From NCBI RefSeq assembly GCF_022539505.1, contig NC_061508.1, forward strand, positions 340,641,484-340,705,483: 64,000 nt of DNA, given 5' to 3'. This stretch comes from Lolium rigidum (taxonomy: Eukaryota; Streptophyta; Magnoliopsida; Poales; Poaceae). A program made the translations under genes and the position numbers. The notes below the pieces were generated by a model, which was not told the DNA's origin, ran no database searches, and saw only the letters and a program-made list of their open reading frames with translations. Shown here in pieces: positions 11,476-20,854 of this stretch. The number at the start of each line of letters is the position of its first letter. Positions within the stretch are counted from its first letter, which is position 1.

Positions 11476-11782
11476 GTGAATGAAGACGCTGGCATACACA
11501 CCACTGGTGTTTCCCGCCACTCAAGCAACAGGATCAACGCCAAGCGCAGAGAGAAGCCGGTGGCGAAAGAAGCAGAGGCTTTCGTCTGCAGAAACCTAGG
11601 AATCATCCAGGATGGCCAGGTCGTCACAGAACAAGCACTCAGCGAGTTCGCAAAGATTCACTGATCAGGCATCTGCTGATAATGTGAGGGCACTGCGTGT
11701 CCTGTTCAAACTGGACAGTGCCCAAGACCTGGAGGTGGAGACGGCCATGCTCAACTGTGGAAGAGCTGCTGCCCTGGAATAG
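11476..11782 (+). pseudogene. C-terminal remnant of a repetitive plant ORF, product unknown
   Basis: A coding-like segment with KRREKPVAKEAEAFVCRNLG and QALSEFAKI changes frame at about 11657 and then continues open with RALRVLFKLD and EVETAMLNCGRAAALE to a TAG at 11780-11782. The joined text reads as one protein end with a single frameshift. The style resembles C-terminal parts of ORFs that occur many times in wheat genomes, possibly LINE ORF1, but I cannot name a family with confidence. Confidence 0.4.
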
Positions 11783-11889
11783 TTTGCATCTGGAGAAGCC
11801 TCTGTGAACGATGATTGACGACCCTGCTTCGTCTTTGCCCAGTCAGGAGACCCAGTGTATCCATGTTAAATGGGTCTGTTGTTCTGTTA

Positions 11890-13250
11890 GGCCATCTCCA
11901 ACGCGGCGACCCATCCCGCGTCCGGATGGGTCGTGCCGGATAAAATCGTGGTCCAACGCCGCGACGCATCCCGAAAGCGGATGGCTGCGGTGGCCGGGAC
12001 GACCCAAAATCTGGGCCAGGTTTGCGTGGCCGCGGATGGCACGTGGCGTCCGCCTGCTCGTTGTCAGGCCCACCTGTCGGCCCACCGCGGATGGCACGTG
12101 GTCTCCCTATCCAGTCCCCACTCCCACTCCCCACTCCACTCCGCACGCGCTCGAGCTTCCGCGCCGCCATGGCCCCGAAGCGCGAGTTCGAGCCTAGCGC
12201 GAACGACCACGAGGCCGGCAGCAGCCGGCGAGCCGCGCCGGCGGCTTTCGACATGGCGCGGTGGCCGGGACGACCCAAAATCTGGGCCAGGTTTGCGCCG
12301 CCGGGTGCCCGCCTGGCGGAGATCCCGCAGCAGCGCGCGCAGCTGCCAGCGGACCTCCAGGAGGACCCCGCCTACAGCGACACGAGTCCCTACTGGGACT
12401 TGTGGTTCTAGGTGGAGCACGATGCGCGTTGGCGCACCTGCTTCACCTCCGCGACGGCGAGGCCTCGCACGCAGCCGCGCACGCCGGCGAGGAGGGCAGG
12501 CCGCCGCCCCGACGGCCTCTACATCGACGAGCCCGCGGCTGCTCCGCCGCGGGCCGCGCTAGCGCCACAGGCCCAGCCCGAGGAGGAGGACGACCCCGAG
12601 CTGCGCGCCGCGCTCGCGGCGTCCCGCGAGGTCAATGACCTCGAGGAGCTAGCCAAATGGCCGCACCTCGCCGAGGTGTTGCGCCCCTTCGCGCTGGAGG
12701 AGGCCAGGAAGGCCAAGGAGGACGCCGACGCGTGGGCACTCCTTGAAATGGCGCGCTGGCAGGAGGAGGCCACGCGCCAGGCCACGCTTCGGGAGGAGGA
12801 GCGCCTACTCCGCCTCAAGCACGAGGCAGGGCTTGAGGCCGCTGCGGCGGAGCAGCGGCAGAAGGAGGCGGCGCGGCTGGCACGCCTGCGAGCCCTCCGG
12901 ACCCGCACTCCGCCTAGGAAAGGGCGCAGTGGTCGCCCTGGCCGGAGTCCCCGGCGCCCTCCGGCGTGTCCAGCCGGAACAGTGCGTTGCCGCCGGGGTG
13001 TATCGTCCTCATTGACGGCGACGACGACGAGTACTACTGGGAGTAGGTGGCGCGCCGGCGGCCACCGCGTCCCAAACCCTAGCCTAGGTTTCCACCTTTT
13101 CTTTAGTTAAAGCCCATATAGGGCTTTTTTGTGTAAAATTTGCCCAAAATAGGGCTAAGTTTAATGAACTTCAGTTTAAATTTAATTTGTTTTTGTTTTT
13201 GTGGTCTGCGTCCACGCGTTGGACGCACTGCGCGACCCAAACGGACCGTC
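11890..13250 (+). mobile_element. Harbinger/Tourist-like unit, left end intact, right end lost
   Basis: TTA at 11887-11889 is followed by GGCCATCTCCAACGCGGCG, a typical terminal sequence of grass Harbinger-related elements, and subterminal CCGGATGGGTCG strings. On the right, inverted subterminal text appears at about 13205-13250 (CCACGCGTTGGACGC, CGACCCAAACGGACCG), but the terminal repeat itself is missing, so the end coordinate is approximate. The body carries a broken ORF of unknown function. Confidence 0.55.
12169..13046 (+). pseudogene. Element-borne ORF of unknown function, broken
   Basis: ATG 12169 opens a GC-rich frame (MAPKREFEPSANDHEAG) that stops at TAG 12409-12411, directly re-opens in the same frame and runs through a long charged, probably coiled-coil segment (EEARKAKEDADAWALLEMAR, KHEAGLEAAAAEQRQKEAAR). 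A frameshift around 12950 then moves the ending into another frame, with LPPGCIVLIDGDDDEYYWE before TAG 13044-13046. Proteins of this layout recur in wheat-type genomes in association with Harbinger-like ends; no enzymatic domain is seen and I assign no function. A 38-bp noncoding segment from 11986-12025 is duplicated inside the frame at 12257-12297. Confidence 0.55.
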
Positions 13251-13980
13251 GGCCAGGTCTTTAAAAACTTGTTTACAGGCCGCGAAAACGCGATTTACTG
13301 GATCGCGCGGGCTGCGGCCATTCTGTTTTACGGTTTCAGTTTACGGGATCTGCCCGTGCCTTCTGTTTTAAGGTTGGGATCTGGCCGGGCGCAGCCCACG
13401 CGAGCCTCTAAAACATTGCTGCAGGACTGCATAGCCTGTATCTGCATGTGCCCTCAAACTAATACTAAGAAATACTGTAACCCAAGAAATTGCTTTGCTC
13501 CAAGAATGATTTTGCTATCAATTCTTATTGGTAAACTTCGAACTGGACAAATGAATCACTGAAACATGCATGAAGTGAGCACTTCAGCAGCACCCAATTC
13601 TAGGAAGAAAATAGAGTAAGATACCTTGAATCGTTTGATGGACAAATATTCTAACCAGCTTGTTTTTTCTGGTATATCTGTTACAGGAAAATAAGCCATC
13701 AAAATGCTACTAATGCAGAACAAATAGAAATGTGAGCAGTATTAGTAATGGCCAATAATATGAAATTAGATGTCCGTAAACACAAAGAAAATAAGCATAT
13801 GCATCTATTTTATCCTTCTAGATTGAATCTACTTTTTTTGGCAATTCACGTAGTTCATGTTAGCATTGGCACTAAAAATCATGGTTGAATCAGCATTTTT
13901 TTTTCAGTAAAAAAATAACATAATTAACTTTTCTAACCTATCTATGATAGATCAATTTTCCTATTTTTATTAATGTTGCT
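13251..13980. other. AT-rich spacer
   Basis: No domains, repeats with paired ends, or splice structure recognised. Confidence 0.35.
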
Positions 13981-13984
13981 GTGA

Positions 13985-14077
13985 CAGAGCCTTCCCTCGA
14001 CTTCCAAGGAGTTCTCCAAATTAGCCTCAAGAGATTGAGCATCATCTATCTTCTTCTGAGACGTAAACTTAACCAGA
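13985..14077 (-). other. Exon-like fragment of unidentified gene
   Basis: On the minus strand 31 codons read in a gene-like, lysine/acid-rich style (LVKFTSQKKIDDAQSLEANL followed by ENSLEVEG). It does not match the neighbouring NIPA-type exons. It could be an exon of another captured gene or chance. Confidence 0.25.
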
Positions 14078-14263
14078 GCTATCTCTTAACAAATTTCATG
14101 TACTCCTTTTCAAGCTACATATTCAAACAAACAAAAAGAAATAAGCATATTGCTGAGAGCATTTACACTCATAACCTGTTAGATCCTCACTGTCATATGG
14201 ACAACGGGGTTAAATGAAAACCCCATACAGAAATATCAACATGATTTATGCTAGAGCCAAGAG

Positions 14264-14885
14264 TTACATATTTGGGGAAAAGCATATGGTGAGGGGTCCT
14301 AGAGGAAAACAGACTCTGATGTACATCATGATGTTTGTTTGCCCATGTTGAGAGACAACAAAATATATAAGCACCAATAATGCTGCCACTACTATAGCCA
14401 CATATGAAATAAAATCTGAGAGAACAAGAAAAACTATTGTAAATCCATCTAGTTCATGAAATAGAAATAAAGTTATTGATGGCATCGTGATCAATATGTT
14501 TCAGTAGTAAATACCTGGCTCAGTTACAAGATCCCAAACTTCCCTTGCGGAATCAATATCACGCTCCAGTGGAGCATGGAGTCAATTGTGATCAATCCAA
14601 CTACACAAAGAAAACACCCAGGTATACCAAAGGTGTGCAGTTTCTCCTGTAGAATGGAATGGGTAAGTGCAGTACTTCAGACATTTAGAATGGACTGTGA
14701 CTGCAGTTTAATCAGAAGCAAGCTAAAACACATTATTAATAGTTTTCTACAGAATTGTAATGACTGTACCTGATGATAAATACTGAGTGTTTCAAGGTGA
14801 ATTACAAGACTAGCAGGAGCAAATGCATAAGCAACAAAATAAGCAATTTCACCAACGATCACTATGCAATCTTCAAAAAGACAAC
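14264..14885 (-). pseudogene. NIPA-type magnesium transporter pseudogene (exon remnants)
   Basis: NIPA proteins are multi-pass membrane Mg2+ transporters. Three consecutive minus-strand exon remnants match the family in order: 14885-14770 (VIVGEIAYFVAYAFAPASLV, then LSI, GT donor), 14646-14515 (AG acceptor, EKLHTFGIPGCFLCVVG, then after a 1-nt loss LHAPLERDIDSAREVWDLVT, GT donor), and 14415-14264 (AG acceptor, YVAIVVAALLVLIYFVV, SQHGQTNIMMYI). Splice-like borders are conserved, so this is a genomic copy, not a processed one. The frameshift in the second exon, stop in the third and lack of the remaining exons make it non-functional. A GC-rich exon-like piece at 15717-15899 may be its first exon. 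Confidence 0.72.
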
Positions 14886-16269
14886 ACCAAACAGGCATAA
14901 CCTGGTTCTGTCGATCCGATCCTTCAGGAAGCCAAATTGTGGATGTTGGCTGGTGCCAGGGCACTACGCCGGCTTCCCTTACATGCTAGACCTCCCGCTG
15001 ACACAACACTCCAGGATCTGCAGGCCTAACAAAGTTAGCCTTGTATAGTTTTTTCCTCTTCTTGGAACTTCTTTTGTAGCTCTGCTACCTCCATGTAATG
15101 CTCCCATCTTCTCGACGGCTTCTTCTAACATACAATTGCGCATGCTTAGGCATGTGTTCGAGAAAAAAAATGTAATTCAGAGATTTCATTGAATGTTTCA
15201 GGTCTGTGATACAAATTTGAGGATAAAGTTTTCCCCTTTACTAAAAAACACGAGTACGGGCCTAACTTCTGACTTGATAACACAATCTTCATATAAGTTC
15301 TAATTACACATGGATTAAGATTAACAGGGGCAATTACATGATGTATATTATCCATCAAATCGGAAAGCTAGGTTAGTGCTTGGACAAGGAATACTTCTGC
15401 TGTAAGAATTTGGGAGGCATACAAAAAAAGTGTTCTATGTTGACCAGATAAGCACATTAGGAAACATCCAAAAAAAAAAAGGACTGTATCTTAGAAGCAG
15501 ATCCATCTTTCCATGAACTTTGCGAGATAAGACAAAGGGCAGGACAATCTCACCAATGAGACCCATAAACAAACAGGAGGCTACCTAACAAACCTAGCAA
15601 CGCAACAAAATTTTATTTTCTGAAGTCTACAATACTCCTGGACAACAAAAAAAAAATCAATGAAAAACAAAAAGACACCATGAATGCCAACCACATAGAC
15701 ATGAAGGAAGAAGGATTCAACCTGCAGATCCGAGCGCCCTTGCCGCCGAATTTGGTGGAGGAGACCAAGTGAGAGGCAATGACCTCTGCTGCGTCGGCTC
15801 TATGGCAAGCCCCGTTCCCTTCATCGTCCTCCTTCCACTGTCGCAGACGCCGCGCTCAGCGAAGGGGAGGTGGCGCCGGGGCGGAAGGCCAAAAATCACA
15901 TGCCGTGCAACTTTATTGTTACACCTATGGTATCAGTAGTTTCCCTACATGCATAGAAAAAGCATAGAATTTTAACTGTTCTGTAAAATGTAAATGATGG
16001 AAGGACAAATTTAGAGCATCTACTTCCATTGCATCTTGATGCCTCACCCTTGTTGCATCCATTGTACCAGGGAACACAAGAAAGAAAAAAGAAATCACAT
16101 GATTTACATCTTGTTACATCTGTTTTATCAGTAGCTCCCTAACTGAAGAAATTGTACTAGGAAACATATGAAGCGGGAATAGAACATGTGCTGCATCTAT
16201 CTTTGTTAAATCTGTCATAACATGAGCTACCCAATGCATGGAGTGTAATTACATGAGGTTTAGATAATA
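14886..16269. other. Spacer around the GC-rich island
   Basis: Apart from 15717-15899 nothing gene-like was found; AT-rich with several A-runs. Confidence 0.3.
15717..15899 (-). other. GC-rich exon-like segment, possible first exon of the NIPA-type copy
   Basis: An isolated GC-rich island read on the minus strand as 60 open codons, ending at GATCTGCAG before GTTGAATCC, a plausible splice donor. It lies upstream of the NIPA-like exons on the same strand. The peptide is not recognisable, so the link is positional only. Confidence 0.25.
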
Positions 16270-16416
16270 TGGTGCAACAGCTCAAGCTACTACTCAAGCT
16301 ATTGTTCAAGCTACTGTCCGTCTGTTCCGAACCCTACTTCCAATAAGCTACTGTTCCGAAATCTGAACCCTACTTCCAATCAGACCACAGCTTCAGGGAT
16401 TCAATCATCTGGTACA

Positions 16417-16653
16417 GTGGCAGTGAATAACAGTAGAAACAGAACTGGTCAATCTAATCCTGGGGTTTCTGATGGTCAACAAAGCAAATCTTCAGCTGCA
16501 GGTATACAGTGCTACAAATGCAGGGATCATGGTCATGAAACTAAGAAATGTACTGTCAAAGTTGTTTGTCTTGTTTGCGGTAATGAAGCACACGTGACTG
16601 TATATTGCACTTGGCCAGAACAGCCGAAACCGACTGCAAAGTTTGTTGGTTAA
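16417..16653 (+). pseudogene. LINE ORF1 fragment with two CCHC-type zinc knuckles
   Basis: Seventy-eight open codons containing C-x2-C-x4-H-x4-C twice (CYKCRDHGHETKKC; CLVCGNEAHVTVYC). The flanking ORF1 sequence is broken by stops. It would bind LINE RNA in the intact element. Confidence 0.75.
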
Positions 16654-17389
16654 GCAGCCAAAGGATTGGGATGCCTGCTAATTCAGAGTGCTTAAGTGCA
16701 GATTAACAAGGAATACGTAATCCTCTTGCTGTTATTTATGTTAAGTCTGGCCAGATGAATGAGAGCACAGTAATCAAGGGATTTACTGATATGTTTGAAT
16801 GGAACTGCATCTGGAAAGCCAAAGGACAGGCAGATAATATTTATGTCATGAGTGAGGACTCCCAAATAAACAGAAGACTACAGAGCTGGCAAAGTTCAGG
16901 GAGTCTCTCTGCTGGGCACAGGATGTAAAATAGAAGCGACACCTTGGACTCATGATGTTACAGTTAAGGGGAAACTACATTTGGTATGGGTCAAACTGTA
17001 GATGGTGCCAGAAACAATGAGAAATTGAAAGGGATGCGCTGAAATATGTTCTCCATTGGGAGTTTTCGAAGAAGTGGACAGTGGACATTGAAAGTTTGAA
17101 AGAAAAGGAAGGGGTCAGGTGTCATGTAGGTGTTAGAGACCCAACCAAGATACCACTACAGAAGTTACTATTGAGGATTTGATGAATCATGAGGTAGGCG
17201 TTCTGCTGGAAAGTGTGATTGAACCGGGATGGTATAATTCTGGTGCTGGGGGGAAAGGAAATGCTAGAGAAGGGCAGCATGACGGAAATGGTGGGAATGC
17301 TCAAGATCCAAAGAAATCTAGACTTGAGGATGGGAGTGAGTCACTGCAGGAGACTAATAATGCAACGCAGCTTTCCACAAGTCTTGGAT

Positions 17390-18900
17390 ATTCGTTTCAA
17401 CTTGGAAAATATTCCAGTCACTGATCCTGAGGTGGCTCAGAATATGATGGGTGCTTTCTCTATGGATGAAATCAAAACTGTGGTTTTTGGAATGGCTCTT
17501 AACAAGTCAGCTGGACCAAATGGCTTTCCCATTGAATTTTATCAAAAATTCTAGGATCTCATTAAAAATGATTTAAAAGCACTTGTTGATGATTTCCAGC
17601 AAGGGGAGCTCGATATTGAACGTTTAAATTATGGTGTGATCACTTTGGTACCTAAATGTGAGGATCCTACTGATGTTTGGAATTTTCGACCAATCTGTCT
17701 TTTAAATGTCAGTTTTAAGATAATTACAAAGCTACTTATGAATAGACTATCTCCCGTTGTAGACCCAGTTGTGGAGCCTACAGAGACTGCTTTTGTGAAG
17801 AATAGGTATATCATGGAAGGGATTCTGATTTTACATGAAACTCTAAACTCACTTCATGCTGGAAACCGGTGTGGTATTATGTTTAAGGTCGATTTCGATA
17901 AGGCGTATGATAAATAAAATGGTCGTTTGTTTATCAGATGCTGAAACTTAAAGGTTTCTCGGATGCTTGGTGTGCCATAATTATGAAAACAGTAATTGCG
18001 GGGAAAGTTGGCATTAAAGTGAGCAATAGTATTGGTCCTTATTTTGCAAAAATACATAATCTGATTAAAACTTTGGTGCCGGAACTAGTGGACAGTGGCT
18101 TGGTTCTGTTACAGTGCGCGGATGATACTCTTTTTTTCATAGAAGATGATGTGGCTAGAGCACAAAACTTGAAATTCCTATTATGTAGCTTTGGACAGAT
18201 ATCAGGACTCAAGATAAACTTTAATAAAACAGAACTTTTTTGCTTTGGTGATGCTATTGACAAGAAAAATCAATAAGAATTGATCTTTTCTTGTTGTGTT
18301 GGTGAGCTTCCTATTAAATATTTAGGAATGCCAGTGGATTAGAAAAAAAAATTTAAACAAAGATTGGGGGAGAGCTGAAGAGAAAATGGAGGGCAAGTTG
18401 AGTTGTTGGAAGGGGAAGTTAATGCCAATAGGAGGGAGGCTAATTCTTATTAAATCTAGCCTCAGTAGTATACCGCTGTATATGATGTTATTTTATCCTC
18501 TGCCAGAGGGTCCGAAAGAGTGCATGGATTTTTTCACGGAAATTTTTTTTTTTGGGGGGAGGGCCAAGGAATCACGAAGTACCATCTTGTTAGATGGCAT
18601 GTGGTTTGCTCTCCTAAGGAATGTGGTGGCTTAGGAGTAAAAAATCTAGAATGTGCCAAGCTTCATGTACTAGCCAACGCAACCAAAAGACCGAACTTTA
18701 CACTTCACAACAGTATGAATGTTGTGCTTTTGTGCAAATGGCTTGGGAAGTTAGAGACTGCACAGGGCCTATGGCAATGTGTTCTGCATAAAAACTATGT
18801 GTAATAACGCACTCTCAGGGGTGTTGCCTAAAGCTGGAGATTCTTGCTTTTGGTGTGGCATTCTATAAGTGAGAGATTTGTTTTATTCCTTTGTGTACTA
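17390..18900 (+). pseudogene. LINE reverse transcriptase remnant
   Basis: Ordered RT motifs in at least two frames: SAGPNGFPIEFYQKF then TAG; LVPKCEDPTDVWNFRPICL; KVDFDKAYDK then a stop; CADDTLFFIED; SGLKINFNKTE; LSCWKGKLMPIGGRLILIKS; CGGLGVKNLECAKLHVL. The catalytic YADD has Tyr replaced by Cys. Non-functional. Confidence 0.85.
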
Positions 18901-19439
18901 GAAAAACTGGGGATGGAAAAAGAAGCCGTTTCTGGGAAGATCCTTGGCTGGGCAATGCTTCTTCCGCGGTCAGATCCAAACAACTCTATGACATTGTGAC
19001 ACGGCTGGTGTAACAGTGCATATGGTTTTGTGCCTTTGGTTTTAGGTGTAAACCATGATCTGCCCAACACACTTGTTCTGTGGTTGGATTAGAGAGTTTC
19101 CTAAAAAGGACAGACCAGCTATTTGTGTGGATGATGCAACGATGCTTTGGTCAATTTGGTGGACATGTAGTAATGCTTATTTTAGGTCAATTAGAACTGG
19201 CGATCCCCTTGCAGTGACTAAGATATGATTGGACAATTGGTTTCCTCATGGGCCATTTTGCAGGTAAAGGAAACATCTGGGAAGGCCAAGTTGCTGGTGT
19301 GGGCTGTCAAGCGAAGCAAATCCGCTCTCTTTAGTCACATTATTTGCATGTACTTCCTTAATAGATTGTATTCAGTGATTACACCTAACAAGCATAGAGC
19401 CGCATTAGGTTGTGGCGTGATTTACAACTAGCCTACAGT

Positions 19440-20854
19440 TATTTTATTTTAAGAATCGTTCATGTATGGGGATCCATCATAGAGACTGAGATTAACATCT
19501 ACCACAAGTTAGTACATGGGGACAAGATTAGTAGAGAACATCGCCGCCGTGAAGGGTGCGCAGGGAAGTGGACGCTTACCTGAAGAACAGGTGATCCTTC
19601 AAAAGAACCCTGTCGAATGGGAGAAACAGGGGATACGGGCGGAGGGGTAGGAGGCTCGTGGGGCCTCGTCGGAGGCTGGAGACGCAGCAGATCGACGCTC
19701 GGAGTCCGGGGCAGCCGTGGTGCCAATCCTTCCGCGCTGATGGCGGTGGCCCTCGAGGTGGCATACGAGAGCAGGAGCTCGTGGGGCCGGCGCCGGGAGT
19801 CCCAGGGCAGCCGGGGCCTCGCGGCACAGCGGTGCGAGAGCTCGGGCGGCGGGTTGGGATCTGGTTGCGAGTAGCTCGGGGAAGACGGGAAGGGAACCGT
19901 GTTTGGTTCCGCACTTCCACAACGAGAAGACCGGGACCGCTAGATTGAGATCGTGCGGTAGCGTGTGTGACCTCCTTGTTTTTTCTATTTACCGTGCGAT
20001 TGTCACGATAGCTGCAACCCAGCCCAAGCCACTTCAATTACCTTCTGTCCTGTTTTTCTTTTTTACTACTGTACTACTAGATAAACAACATCCAAGTTTT
20101 TGAGGGAATGCCATTCTGCTAGCTTTATTCCATACCAAACATGCTTACATCGTTTATCAAAGAGGTGATCATCGTCCCAAATATATCTAGTCTTTAATGT
20201 TTCTTTCCTCTTGCAAATATAGGTCAGCTTTTAACTAGCTGTCCCATATTCATTTGGGATACTCTTGAATTTCATTTAAATGGATTGCACAAGATCAAGA
20301 AACGACCAGATCATTAAAAATACCAACATGACAGACAAATGGATCTTCATTTCCCGTTGAAAAAAATGCCACGTACATAACTAACAAATGAATCCTAGAT
20401 AACCACCACGTTACTTGACTACCTGAAGCAGCTTTTAACTGAAACATGCGCAAACTATTCTGCACTCGCAAGTCCTTTACTCGGTGAAAATTTAAAACGT
20501 CCGTCACCTTTGCACAGGCAGCTCAATGCTGGAAATAGTGTGCCCAATTGCAAGCATGATAAATCACCGAAACGTCCATCAGCATAGTAGAGAGTAGAGA
20601 CCAACCGAAATAATTACCACTGATCTCAGAATCCAGCACACATAACAGCATTTCTAATTCTAGGATAGCACCAACAACAAGTCCAGAACGGAGACAGAAG
20701 AGAGAAAACTCCCGATTATGCGTGCCAAGCAATGCCAGAAAAGGCGACCTCTATCCACACCATATCTGCGTCACCGATACCAAAATTTTCAGTTAACCAG
20801 GACCCCGCCCCTATCCTACTAGCTAACATCTCACTCTGCCCACGATAGATATGC
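19440..20854. other. Spacer between LINE and HD2-like gene
   Basis: A GC-rich block at 19560-19890 has overlapping open frames on both strands with no recognisable domain. The right part, 20100-20854, lies downstream of the HD2-like gene's stop and should contain its 3' UTR and terminator. Confidence 0.35.

Larger units (their letters stand above)
16270..19430 (+). mobile_element. L1-type LINE, internally deleted and decayed
   Basis: ORF1 part 16270-17380: zinc knuckles CYKCRDHGHETKKC and CLVCGNEAHVTVYC (about 16510-16610), then WTVDIESLKEKEGVRCHVGV and a glycine-rich tail, the usual layout of plant L1 ORF1 nucleic-acid-binding protein. The reverse transcriptase starts at about 17390 with no intervening endonuclease: NKSAGPNGFPIEFYQKF, WNFRPICLLNVSFKIITKLL, the YADD site altered to CADD near 18116, GLKINFNKTELFCFG, then ELPIKYLGMPVD and the C-terminal region to about 19430. 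Many stops and frameshifts. A poly(A) tail or target duplication was not identified. Confidence 0.85.
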
